Part shown: piece after piece, positions 7,244 through 15,586 of the stretch
Position numbering within the stretch: the first letter of the stretch is position 1
Layout of the letters: each line of letters begins with the position of its first letter
Assembly: GCF_008632455.1 (NCBI RefSeq)
Contig: NZ_CP043929.1
Location: 2,356,001-2,420,000, forward strand
Source: Methylomonas rhizoryzae
GTDB taxonomy: Bacteria; Pseudomonadota; Gammaproteobacteria; Methylococcales; Methylomonadaceae
Length of the DNA stretch: 64,000 bases
Direction: 5' to 3'
Made by a program: the position numbers and the translations under genes
Notes under the pieces: model-generated
Told to the model about the DNA's origin: nothing
Databases searched by the model: none
Seen by the model: only the letters and a program-made list of their open reading frames with translations

Positions 7244-7783
7244 ATGCCGAATTATCGACGTTATCGGGTGCCGGGCGGTTGTTATTTTTTTACGGTGAAT
7301 TTGCTGAAACGGAAGAATACATTATTGGTTGACCGGATCGATTTGTTGCGGGAATCGGTGCGGCATTGCAAAACGGCAAAGCCGTTTTACATTGATGCTT
7401 GGGTGGTACTGCCGGAGCATATGCATACCATCTGGACTTTACCCGAAGGGGATGAGGATTTCTCAGGTCGCTGGAAAATGATTAAAACGCTGTTCTCTAA
7501 AGGGTTACCGGTTAGTGAACGACGTTCCCAAGTCAGGGTAAAAAGAGGCGAGCGTGGAATTTGGCAAAGGCGGTATTGGGAGCATTGCATTCGCGACGAA
7601 CGCGATTATGAACGCCATATAGATTATTTACATTTCAATCCGGTGAAACACGGTTGGGTAACCAAGGTAAGCGACTGGCCTTATTCCAGCTTCCACCGTT
7701 ATGTAAAACAAGGCTTTTATTGTCAGGATTGGGTAGGCGGTAACGATTTGGAAATGGAACGCTACGAACGGCGAGCCGATTAA
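7244..7783 (+). CDS. REP-associated tyrosine transposase (RAYT, Y1/IS200-like)
   Basis: The 179-residue HUH single-strand transposase opens with 'YRRYRVPGGCYFFTVNLL', typical of RAYT proteins. The HUH motif reads 'PEHMHTIW' (commonly PNHVH), and the C-terminal helix 'HIDYLHFNPVKHG' holds the candidate catalytic tyrosine. RAYTs nick and move palindromic REP sequences and usually exist as single-copy domesticated genes. Here REP pairs lie on both sides and two truncated leader copies lie upstream, so the gene has been active in this locus. The reading frame is intact. Confidence 0.9.
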   Translation: MPNYRRYRVPGGCYFFTVNLLKRKNTLLVDRIDLLRESVRHCKTAKPFYIDAWVVLPEHMHTIWTLPEGDEDFSGRWKMIKTLFSKGLPVSERRSQVRVKRGERGIWQRRYWEHCIRDERDYERHIDYLHFNPVKHGWVTKVSDWPYSSFHRYVKQGFYCQDWVGGNDLEMERYERRAD

Positions 7784-7784
7784 T

Positions 7785-7904
7785 ATGAATATTTCTGGTC
7801 ACCAATTAAACCTATTTCGGGAAATCGACCCATTACCCTTGGATGGTTTGCTTGAACCGGAAGAAGTCGCTAGGCAATTACGTTATTCGAAAGCAAAAAA
7901 CTAA
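7785..7904 (+). CDS. Very short reading frame after RAYT, unknown
   Basis: A 39-codon frame starts one base after the transposase stop and ends at TAA 7902-7904. It opens 'MNISGHQLNLFREIDPLPLDG' minus the last residue. The rest, to 8130, shows no recognisable gene. It may be the start of a truncated gene co-transcribed with RAYT. Confidence 0.25.
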   Translation: MNISGHQLNLFREIDPLPLDGLLEPEEVARQLRYSKAKN

Positions 7905-8130
7905 AAAACGCTAGTTGGGTTACATGAAAGGCTTGGTAATTTAATAGGCAAACGATTTCGATGCCTGCGGTCGACTCAACAGGATAGTGAATGCGAAATG
8001 ACGGTTGCGAAGAAACTATTGAATAGCCTCGGCAAACGAAAGGCCGGCAGTGGGTGCAACGCGCCTACCATGACTTTTTTGAGTAATCACGGAACTGGTT
8101 GGCCGCTAATTTTGTGCCGCCCGATTTAGA
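7905..8130. other. Non-coding stretch after RAYT
   Basis: No gene, RNA or hairpin is recognised. Every frame is broken by stops. The stretch leads into the inverse REP pair. Confidence 0.5.
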
Positions 8131-8214
8131 GCTCCGATTAGCGAACGCGTAATCGGAGGAATGGATGTCGAAACATTCGTGCGATTACGCAAGGCTAATC
8201 GCACCTACGCGGGC
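8131..8214 (-). repeat. Paired REP palindromes, inverse orientation, second copy
   Basis: This is the reverse complement of the 4611-4700 type. It forms the right boundary of the RAYT unit and overwrites the end of the group II intron remnant, whose last ~9 codons and stop are repeat-derived. Confidence 0.75.
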
Positions 8215-8516
8215 TTTTCCCAGTACACCATTGGAATTGCGATAGTGAAAGTAGCCTGACCAACCGCGAAGGCTGGTATTCATACTGCCTACAATATCTT
8301 CCAACGGTATCGCCGTACGTTTGCGTGCGGTCAACTGCGTTATACGGTCTTTGATTTTCGCAAGCGATTTCGGTGCCGGGCAGACATGCGTATAACTTTT
8401 GCCCGACTTCAATCCCTTGCTTACTCCGATGGCAAAACCCAAGAAATTAAAACTTTCTTATTTGGCATCCACAATACGGGTTTTGGTCTTGTTCAACTCA
8501 AGATCAAGACGGTCCT
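8185..8516 (-). pseudogene. Group II intron reverse transcriptase/maturase, C-terminal remnant
   Basis: On the minus strand, 'LDLELNKTKTRIVDAK', a TAA stop, and 'ESFNFLGFAIGVSKG' join in one frame. 'RTAIPLEDIVGSMNTSLRGW' and 'SGYFHYRNSNGVLGK' follow. This is the thumb/maturase (GIIM) end of a group II intron ORF. There is an in-frame TAA where Gln would be expected, the reverse transcriptase core is missing, and the end is cut by a REP block. It is dead. Confidence 0.75.
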
Positions 8517-8544
8517 GCCGTTGCAACGCTTCTGACCGTCAATT

Positions 8545-8657
8545 TGGCCACCCGCTAATCCAAGGCGTTGTGAAGATCAGCGTACCCGACAGGTTAGTGC
8601 TCTGCAGCCGGGCCGCGTCGTATTGATAACGCCGGTTAACCGTGCCGGTTTGGCTTG
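8545..8657 (-). pseudogene. Rhs/YD-repeat scrap on the minus strand
   Basis: The minus-strand frame reads 'TGTVNRRYQYDAARLQSTN' then LSGTL, an Rhs YD-repeat segment lacking one Gly. It lies next to the intron remnant, so the intron may once have interrupted an Rhs gene of opposite orientation. Confidence 0.5.
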
Positions 8658-8732
8658 CCTACACGGTCATGCAAAACAGCACACAATCTAAGGATATAAT
8701 AATCGGCTCGGTTAACTTCGTTAGTTTCAGTT

Positions 8733-9245
8733 ATGACATTGTTGTTGCAATACTTGTCCAGCTGCTGGTTTCTGAATAATCCGGCGCATTTGACGCCAAC
8801 CCGCAGTTTTATGTGGAAAGTCGTCGCTTTTTATTTGCTATCCGGCATTATCGTGGAAAGTTTGATCGCCGATCCGGCAGACGGTACCTTGGAGGTGTTG
8901 TTAAGAACGGTAATGGCTTTTTCGACCATCGCGACGTTGCTGGTCCTGATGAAAAAATGGCAGTACTACTGTCATTTGTTCACGTCGATTTTTGTTTGCG
9001 AGAATTTCATCATGACCTTGGCGATAGGCGCGGAAATGTTGGATCTTTGGATGGTCATGACTCATCAATCCTATCGCGAAGAGGTATCGATCGGCTTTGG
9101 GATAGCGCTAGTGGCTTGGTACATCGCCATCGTCAGTTATATTTTCAGGCAATTTTTCGGTTACCGCACCGGTACCAGCGTGATTACCGCATTTGGCTAT
9201 TTCGTGATGACTTACGGCTTGCCCATGCTGTTTATGGACATTTGA
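8733..9245 (+). CDS. Integral membrane protein, unknown
   Basis: The 170-residue protein has about five hydrophobic segments (near residues 28-45, 58-72, 80-100, 115-140 and 148-168), so it is an inner-membrane protein. The layout recalls Yip1-like small membrane proteins, but I cannot assign a family. It is convergent with the GGDEF-EAL gene, and their 3' ends overlap by 14 bases. Confidence 0.65.
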   Translation: MTLLLQYLSSCWFLNNPAHLTPTRSFMWKVVAFYLLSGIIVESLIADPADGTLEVLLRTVMAFSTIATLLVLMKKWQYYCHLFTSIFVCENFIMTLAIGAEMLDLWMVMTHQSYREEVSIGFGIALVAWYIAIVSYIFRQFFGYRTGTSVITAFGYFVMTYGLPMLFMDI

Positions 9246-11046
9246 TTACTATCGATTGCGCATACCAACTACGCAGATCTGCGGGCGATAGCGCTTTTGC
9301 AAAGTGATAACCTTGAGCTTCCCGGCAGTGGTGGGACATGATCCAAGCTAATTCTTGCTGGTTTTCGACGCCCTCCGCCAGCATTTCCAAGCCCAAGCTG
9401 TCGCCCAAGGCGATTATGGCTTTCACTATGGCTTCATTGGCGGGCGTGTTGTGAATGTCGCGCACGAAGGATTGGTCGATCTTAATTCTATCGATAGGGA
9501 ACCGACGCAAATAACTCAAGCTGGAATAGCCGGTGCCGAAATCGTCGATTGCCAGCTTTACCCCGAGCGCCCGCAGATCGGTTAAAGTCTTGATGGCCAG
9601 CTCCGCCCTGCTCATTACCCCGCTTTCGGTAAGCTCCAGTTCCAAATAGGCCGGATCGATTCCGCTATCGGCAACGATTCGTCGTACTTTATCGGCAAAA
9701 CCATCGGCTTGAAATTGCACGGCGGAAATGTTGACCGCCACTCTCAGCGGCGGCAGGCCTTGTGCAATCCATTCCAAATGCTGCTGTACCGCTTGTTTTA
9801 ACGCCCATTCGCCTATCGGAATGATCAAGCCGGTCTCTTCCGCAATCGGTATGAAAACCGCTGGCGAAATGCTGCCTAAATTCGGATGATTCCATCGCAA
9901 CAAGGCTTCTACGCCTATCATGCAATTTTGTTTGAGATCGACTTGCGGTTGATAGTACAGCGACAGCTCTCCACCGTCTATCGCCATGCGCAGCTGCGTT
10001 TCCAACGACATGCGGATGTCGTCTTGTTGTTCCATATCCGGCGCGTACAGTAGGTAACCGTTTCTGCCGCGTTGCTTGACTTCGTACATGGCAATGTCAG
10101 CCTTGCGTACCAATTCCTCCGCGCTGTCTTGATAATCCTGGTACAAGGCGATTCCCATGCTGGTCGTGACGTGAATTTCGCGTTCGTAAATCGGGATAGG
10201 TTGACGGAGTTGTTCGGCAATATCGCCGACTATGCCGCATACGTCTTGAGAGGATTTGACGTTTTGCAGGACGATCACGAATTCATCGCCGCCCAAACGG
10301 GCGACGGTATCGCTTTGCCGGACGCTAGCGGCCAGCCGGGAGGCGATGTTTTGCAGCAATTTGTCGCCGAACGCATGTCCCATCGAGTCGTTGATGGCTT
10401 TGAAACGGTCGACGTCTACGAAGATCAGCGCCAGTAAATGGCCCAGCCGTTTGGCATTTTGACAAGCCTGCAGCAAACGGTCCTTGAACAACAAGCGATT
10501 AGGCAGTCCGGTCAACAGATCGTAATGCGCCATGATGAACAGTTCGCGCTGTTTGCGGTGGGTTATTTCCTTGAGCAGAGACAGGCCGGTAGCCATGCCG
10601 ACATAAACGCCACGGTCGTGGATAATGAATCCATTTACCATGTGGCGAACGCCGGAATCGATGATGATGCGCGCCACGTCGTCGATGCCGGTTTTTATGT
10701 CGACTACGATGGGTTGCTTATCCATAATCTCGCTAATCGCTTTTTTGCCCAAGAGATCGCGAGAAAACGGCCGTAAGAAGATGTCGGAAATTTTACCTCT
10801 ATCGATAATGCCGACCGCATTGTGCTTGTCGTCGACTATCGCGACCGCCTGCAAGGTTTCGTCGGATACGAAACGTTGCAAGACCTGCAGACAGCCGCTA
10901 TCGGCCATGACAGGCTCTACATACAGAAGCAAGCTCGCGACTTTGCCGACGCAGGCATCGCCTTCCGTTACCGATTGAAAGTGATCGTTCCTGTTTAAAA
11001 CATCCTGCAATGCGAAATCGAATGAGCCTTCCGGAAGTAACATCAT
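9232..11046 (-). CDS. CBS-GGDEF-EAL cyclic-di-GMP turnover protein
   Basis: The 604-residue cytosolic signalling protein has a CBS-pair region (about residues 30-160), a GGDEF domain (about 170-330) with an intact GGDEF site, and an EAL domain (about 345-595). The EAL domain has 'GVEALLRW', 'NISAVQF', 'ELTES' and 'DDFGTGYSSL'. Both catalytic sites look complete, so synthesis and hydrolysis of c-di-GMP are both possible. The CBS pair would sense a nucleotide. No membrane segment is seen. The promoter region is shared with tgt, which is divergent. Confidence 0.92.
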   Translation of the reverse strand: MMLLPEGSFDFALQDVLNRNDHFQSVTEGDACVGKVASLLLYVEPVMADSGCLQVLQRFVSDETLQAVAIVDDKHNAVGIIDRGKISDIFLRPFSRDLLGKKAISEIMDKQPIVVDIKTGIDDVARIIIDSGVRHMVNGFIIHDRGVYVGMATGLSLLKEITHRKQRELFIMAHYDLLTGLPNRLLFKDRLLQACQNAKRLGHLLALIFVDVDRFKAINDSMGHAFGDKLLQNIASRLAASVRQSDTVARLGGDEFVIVLQNVKSSQDVCGIVGDIAEQLRQPIPIYEREIHVTTSMGIALYQDYQDSAEELVRKADIAMYEVKQRGRNGYLLYAPDMEQQDDIRMSLETQLRMAIDGGELSLYYQPQVDLKQNCMIGVEALLRWNHPNLGSISPAVFIPIAEETGLIIPIGEWALKQAVQQHLEWIAQGLPPLRVAVNISAVQFQADGFADKVRRIVADSGIDPAYLELELTESGVMSRAELAIKTLTDLRALGVKLAIDDFGTGYSSLSYLRRFPIDRIKIDQSFVRDIHNTPANEAIVKAIIALGDSLGLEMLAEGVENQQELAWIMSHHCREAQGYHFAKALSPADLRSWYAQSIVIKCP

Positions 11047-11210
11047 GCTGAGCTAACACCAACCAATAACCTGTTTCTATGATGTCTCGCCAATGTAACA
11101 AGCTTATGACAACGCGTTGGCGAGAAACGACTCGCCGATCCGTTTTAGCGAGCTGGCATGATAGGGCAAAAATTCGGATAATTCGTCAGTTAACATTCAA
11201 CGGTAACTTC

Positions 11211-12320
11211 ATGGAATTCACCCTTAAAAGCCGCGATGGAAAAGCTCGCCGCGGCCAACTGACCTTCTCTCGCGGGATCGTCGAAACGCCGATCTTCATG
11301 CCGGTAGGCACTTACGGGACGGTTAAATCGCTGACGCCGGAAGACCTGGACGCGCTCGGCGCGCAAATTATTCTCGGCAACACTTTTCATTTGATGTTGC
11401 GCCCGGGCATGCAGGTCGTGAAAGCGCACGGCGACTTACACGATTTTATGCGCTGGCAGAAACCGATTTTGACCGACTCCGGCGGATTTCAAGTCTTCAG
11501 TTTGGGGGATTTGCGGAAAATTTCGGAGCAAGGCGTAATGTTCAAATCGCCGATAGACGGCGGCAAAATCTTCATGGGCCCGGAAGAATCCATGCAGGTG
11601 CAGCGGGATTTGGGGTCGGACATCGTGATGATATTCGATGAATGCACCCCCTACCCCGCCACCTTTCAGCAAGCAGCCGACTCCATGCGCTTGTCTTTGC
11701 GTTGGGCCGAACGCAGCAAACTGGCTCACGACGGCAACGATTCTGCGTTATTCGGTATCGTACAAGGTGGGATGTATCCGGAGTTACGCGACGAGTCCAT
11801 TCGCGGATTGACCGACATCGGTTTCGACGGCTATGCAATTGGCGGCTTGTCGGTTGGCGAACCCAAGCATGAAATGCTCGCCACCCTGGACGGATTAATG
11901 CCGAACATGCCGCATGACAAACCGCGCTATTTGATGGGGGTGGGTACTCCGGAAGACTTAGTGGAGGCGGTCAGGCGCGGGGTCGACATGTTCGATTGCG
12001 TCATGCCGACTCGTAATGCTCGTAACGGCCATTTATTCACCCGCTACGGGGTAATCAAAATTCGCAACAGCCAATACCAATTCGATACTCGGCCCTTAGA
12101 CGAACATTGCAGTTGCTATACCTGCCGAAACTATTCGCGGGCTTATCTTAAACATCTGGACAAATGCAAGGAAATGCTGGGATCGCGGCTCAATACCATC
12201 CACAATCTGCATTATTATCTGGAATTGATGCAAGGTATGCGCGATGCGATAGAGTCGCACCGCTTCGACGATTTCGTTAAAGAGTTTTACGAATTACGCG
12301 GTATTTCGGCTTGGTGTTGA
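11211..12320 (+). CDS. tgt: tRNA-guanine transglycosylase (queuosine pathway)
   Basis: The 369-residue enzyme exchanges G34 for preQ1 in GUN-anticodon tRNAs. The start at 11211 gives 'MEFTLKSRDGKARRG', the normal family start; an upstream in-frame start adds 44 non-homologous residues. Catalytic Asp motifs 'DSGGFQVFSLG' and 'DCVMPTRNARNG' are intact. The zinc site is 'CSCYTCRNYSRAYLKHL' followed by the His of NTIHNLH. queA and the usual yajC-secDF neighbours are not adjacent here. Confidence 0.96.
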   Translation: MEFTLKSRDGKARRGQLTFSRGIVETPIFMPVGTYGTVKSLTPEDLDALGAQIILGNTFHLMLRPGMQVVKAHGDLHDFMRWQKPILTDSGGFQVFSLGDLRKISEQGVMFKSPIDGGKIFMGPEESMQVQRDLGSDIVMIFDECTPYPATFQQAADSMRLSLRWAERSKLAHDGNDSALFGIVQGGMYPELRDESIRGLTDIGFDGYAIGGLSVGEPKHEMLATLDGLMPNMPHDKPRYLMGVGTPEDLVEAVRRGVDMFDCVMPTRNARNGHLFTRYGVIKIRNSQYQFDTRPLDEHCSCYTCRNYSRAYLKHLDKCKEMLGSRLNTIHNLHYYLELMQGMRDAIESHRFDDFVKEFYELRGISAWC

Positions 12321-12358
12321 GCCGCGGCGGAACGGCCAATTCATTCGTTTCGGTAAAA

Positions 12359-12766
12359 TCAATCAAGCTTCAGCGCCGCCGAATTCAATCTCACATGTGC
12401 GGCCAAGGCCGCGTCCATGGTGGCAACGTGTAAGGCAAACCACTGCGGCAATCGCTCTTTGACGAAGGCCCGTCCGAACGGAATCAAGCCTTTGTCGATT
12501 CGGGTTTGAAATTGTTTGAATTCCGACAGTACCCGTTGATGCTCGCCTTTGTGTTCGCTTTCCGCCGGAAAACCGGACTCTTCCATCAAACGGTTTTCGC
12601 TGTCGAAATGCCGTTCGGTATGTTGGTAGAGCTGCTTGAACAAGGCCGGAAATTCGGCGTTACTCGCGCTATCCAATTGATTGACCAGCGCGATGAACTC
12701 GCCATGGTCGGTATCGATTAAGGCTTGGCCGGTTAATGGAATGCTGTTTTGCTGGATTAAGGACAT
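12359..12766 (-). CDS. Bacteriohaemerythrin
   Basis: The 135-residue single-domain haemerythrin binds O2 at a non-haem di-iron centre. The His/carboxylate ligand series is visible: 'DTDHGEF', 'HTERHFDSE', 'HKGEHQ', and 'HVATMDAALAAHV' at the end. The chosen Met (MSLIQQNS) removes 19 unrelated residues of a longer frame. Methanotrophs use such proteins to carry O2 to membrane methane monooxygenase; that link is inferred. It is convergent with tgt. Confidence 0.85.
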   Translation of the reverse strand: MSLIQQNSIPLTGQALIDTDHGEFIALVNQLDSASNAEFPALFKQLYQHTERHFDSENRLMEESGFPAESEHKGEHQRVLSEFKQFQTRIDKGLIPFGRAFVKERLPQWFALHVATMDAALAAHVRLNSAALKLD

Positions 12767-12826
12767 AAGGTTTGCGGTAAGTGAATGACGCCGAACTCCG
12801 GTAAGCAAATTATACGCCCACAAAGA

Positions 12827-12848
12827 AATCCCCCTAAAAAGGGGGATT
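12827..12848. terminator. Hairpin with A/T flanks
   Basis: AATCCCCC, a TAAAAA loop and GGGGGATT form a compact GC stem between the haemerythrin start and the small unknown gene. On the minus strand it lies about 46 bases after the stop of the 12894-13154 gene and fits a terminator for it. Confidence 0.55.
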
Positions 12849-12893
12849 ATCGGTATCTGGATTAAGTGTTCAGCAATGTTAAATAAACTTCGA

Positions 12894-13154
12894 TCAAGCC
12901 AGTTTTTCGGGATTGAACAGTTGTGAGTGAGGCAACATCGCCCGTACGTCTTTTGTTAGAAACCTTTCAAGGCCGCGGCCCAAGCGGGAAGCCAATATGG
13001 AGATCGCTTGGTCTTTGGGAATATAAGCCATCGGTTCTTTGCCATTACGGTGTTTAGCCAAGGCCCTACGTACAGTAGAACATAGATAGCATTCGGTGCC
13101 TGCAGGCAAGGTGGAATCTAAGTCTCTGATCAAGTGAGGGGTTATTTTATTCAT
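12894..13154 (-). CDS. Small unknown protein (86 aa)
   Basis: It opens with MNKITPHLIRDLDS and has one CYLC motif near residue 22, a basic middle (RRALAKHRNGK) and an alpha-helical C-terminal half. An AGGAGG-type site (AGGAGGTTTTTATG on the minus strand) supports translation from 13154. No family is recognised. The gap to the next gene (13155-13406) holds only A/T-rich leader sequence. Confidence 0.6.
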   Translation of the reverse strand: MNKITPHLIRDLDSTLPAGTECYLCSTVRRALAKHRNGKEPMAYIPKDQAISILASRLGRGLERFLTKDVRAMLPHSQLFNPEKLA

Positions 13155-13406
13155 AAAAACCTCCTATCTACGAGAGAGATGTTTGGCCAGTCCATTAGCA
13201 CGGTAAAAGCCGCTATCCGGACCTGTTATTTGAAAAAAAATAACGGTTTAAAATTATCAGTTTCGTGAATGAAGTCAATAAGATTTTTGTGCATTTCCTT
13301 GCTCCGGACGATTGACAGATAAAAAAATGCCGTTCTCTAAACGGCAGTTCTGATACGAAAGCCTATTTGGTGCATAATTCCGCTTAGCTTGAGTTTGGAT
13401 CGCACT

Positions 13407-14999
13407 ATGCCAGTAGCAGAACAATACGCAAAACCGGTGTTTGGAAAGCTGGGAGGTTTCTTTCAGCGGGTTAACGATTTTAAAGATACGTTCAGCCTGC
13501 GCTGGGGGCGAATAGAATTCGACATGCATTACGGCATGTCCGCCAATCTGAAAATCATTTTGCGGGTATACCGCGAGTCGATTTGCGAAACCTTTGTCGT
13601 CGATACCGATGCTTTCGACGTGCATTGGGACCGCCACAAACGGGCTAGCCGGGATTTTTTCGTACACCCCTATTCCAATCAGTTCGGAAAAATTAATTGC
13701 ATTAAATTTGCGTTTGTCGTGCATCTGGGCGAGCGTTCAATTCCGTCGCGCAACGAATACATATTCATGGATTGGTACCAACTGCAAGACGGCTTACATC
13801 AGCAACGCACCATTAGCGACGAGCACGCAACCGTCAACCATTACCGCACCTACGAACTGGACGCCGGACAGTTGCAAGCGGACGTGGATTGGTACAATCA
13901 TCATTTCGAATCCTTGCATCTGATTCCGAAATTTACCAAGGGTCAGCAATACCACCCTTATCATCCCAAACGCTTCATCCACGATCATATCGATAAAGTC
14001 ATTATCGCCAAGCGCGACAATCCGAATCGTTTGTGCACGATTAAAGTCAGTGTGGATTGCATAGACGACAACGACTTCGTCAATCATTTGGTACACGCCA
14101 GTCACCAAGGCGTATGGGTGCAATGCGTGGTGGATTGGCGCAAGATGACCTTGACCAACAGCCCGACTTACGCCAATTTGAAGCGTTCCGGCGTAGAATT
14201 GGTCGGGGTGTTTTGCACGCCCAAACATCACCTGATCGAAGTCGAACCCGACATGCATACCAAATTCGTCATTTTCAACGATGAAGACTGCATCCTGGGT
14301 TCGTTCAACATCACCTTCGATCGTTGGTGGGCCAACTGGGAATCCGGCATGACGTTTCACTCCAAGGGTGTATGCCGTTTGCTGGACAACATTTTTCAAA
14401 GCCAGCGCGGCGGGGTTATCCAGAAATACGGCATCGATCCTCTGGCGCCGTTCAATTTGCTGTATACCTTCGGCCGGCAGACGATGGCCAATGGCAAGCT
14501 GTATAGGCCGCATCACGCCATTTTGGCGGAAATTCACCGGGCTCGGCATTCGATCAAAATCTGCTTGTTTCTGATTGGCGATTTGTTGGGCGACCACAAC
14601 GACAGCGTGATCAACGCCCTCGTTCAAGCCAAACAACGCGGCGTCGACGTACAAATTCTGTTCAACGGGCATCTGGCCAGACAAGGTCGGGTCGGTGTGG
14701 AACGACCGATGCACGAAGAACAAAACCGACCGTTGCTGCCTGCGGTGCAGCGCCTGAAATGGGCCGGAATCAGAGTTGGCTTGGTGTACGGGCGAGACGA
14801 CCTTCCGGTACCCTACTCACCCATCCATTCGAAATACTGCGTCATCGACGACTACATCGTCATAGAAGGCAGCTTCAATTGGTACAACACCTCGGTGTTC
14901 TCGCACGATTTGATAGTCATCGCAGCCAATCACGACGTTGCTAAGCCGTATTTATACGAATTCGAGCAAATTCAACGGTTATTCAGAGTCTTTTTCTAA
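13407..14999 (+). CDS. Phospholipase D-like protein with two HKD motifs
   Basis: The 530-residue protein has two PLD half-sites: 'MHTKFVIFNDEDCILGSFN' and 'IHSKYCVIDDYIVIEGSFN'. It therefore has the paired active site of PLD, cardiolipin synthase and nuclease superfamily members. Unlike cardiolipin synthase it has no N-terminal membrane helices. Instead, about 190 residues of unassigned sequence come first (including 'WGRIEFDMHYGMSANLKI'). Phosphodiester hydrolysis or transfer is inferred; whether the substrate is lipid or nucleic acid cannot be told. The ATG at 13407 is preferred over a TTG 18 bases upstream. Confidence 0.75.
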   Translation: MPVAEQYAKPVFGKLGGFFQRVNDFKDTFSLRWGRIEFDMHYGMSANLKIILRVYRESICETFVVDTDAFDVHWDRHKRASRDFFVHPYSNQFGKINCIKFAFVVHLGERSIPSRNEYIFMDWYQLQDGLHQQRTISDEHATVNHYRTYELDAGQLQADVDWYNHHFESLHLIPKFTKGQQYHPYHPKRFIHDHIDKVIIAKRDNPNRLCTIKVSVDCIDDNDFVNHLVHASHQGVWVQCVVDWRKMTLTNSPTYANLKRSGVELVGVFCTPKHHLIEVEPDMHTKFVIFNDEDCILGSFNITFDRWWANWESGMTFHSKGVCRLLDNIFQSQRGGVIQKYGIDPLAPFNLLYTFGRQTMANGKLYRPHHAILAEIHRARHSIKICLFLIGDLLGDHNDSVINALVQAKQRGVDVQILFNGHLARQGRVGVERPMHEEQNRPLLPAVQRLKWAGIRVGLVYGRDDLPVPYSPIHSKYCVIDDYIVIEGSFNWYNTSVFSHDLIVIAANHDVAKPYLYEFEQIQRLFRVFF

Positions 15000-15155
15000 A
15001 CCGGCCGGCGCCGAGCTCGACAATTTGGTACTTGAAAGTCGGAGCTAGAGCCGGTCTTGCATCTGGCAGCAACGAATGTCCAGGTTATTCCGAACCGGCA
15101 CCTGTTGCGATAAAAACACTGCTTTCATCCCAGGCCGGTCATTGCTTCCTGTCGC

Positions 15156-15443
15156 TCAGTTGCCATTCGGCCCGTATGCCCTCATGAACACGTCGACGGC
15201 GTGATCGACCACGTCGTGAATCAAATCAGGCGGGAGTTCATGCAAGATGTTCAGCAACCAAGGCTCGTATACTTCCGACTCCAATAAGCCGCGAAAATGC
15301 ATCGCTGCAATCCGCGGGTCCGCCGAACGCAACCGGCCGGCTTCGATGGCGGCGGCAAAATAATCTTCCGAATATTTCATGCCCAATGCCGGGCCGCGCT
15401 CGAAAAAAAGCTTACCGATCTCCACTACTCTCCCGCTATCCAC
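15156..15443 (-). pseudogene. TetR-family regulator, C-terminal fragment
   Basis: The 95-residue frame holds only a ligand-binding half of the AefR/CecR kind ('FFERGPALGMKYSEDYFAAA', 'EAGRLRSADPRIAAMHFRG'). The helix-turn-helix half is absent, and the upstream sequence is unrelated and faces the intact tetR. It is probably the leftover of an older regulator of the efflux block. Confidence 0.65.
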
Positions 15444-15547
15444 CCCGACGCGCTTAAGTCAGCCGCGCCGGAAAGCGTAAATTTGCGAAAACAGCTGTAA
15501 ATTTTTGGGTTTAGCTCTTGCCAAAAAGAGTTTGTTCGGAAATAATA

Positions 15548-15562
15548 AAAACGAAACGTTTT
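15548..15562. promoter_or_regulatory. Candidate TetR operator
   Basis: AAAACG, AAA, CGTTTT is a perfect 6-bp dyad 24 bases before the tetR start in an A/T-rich promoter stretch (15540-15575). Autoregulation of the tetR-efflux operon is the usual arrangement. The assignment is by position and symmetry only. Confidence 0.45.
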
Positions 15563-15586
15563 ATTTTTATTTTCCCGGAGCAGACC

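Noticed and set aside
4216..7305. CRISPR array as an explanation for the repeats
   Set aside because: The repeats are 90 to 350 bases long, are present in both orientations and flank genes; there are no short regular spacers.
13794..14723. 309-codon minus-strand frame
   Set aside because: It is a shadow of the phospholipase D-like gene, which has clear HKD motifs on the plus strand.
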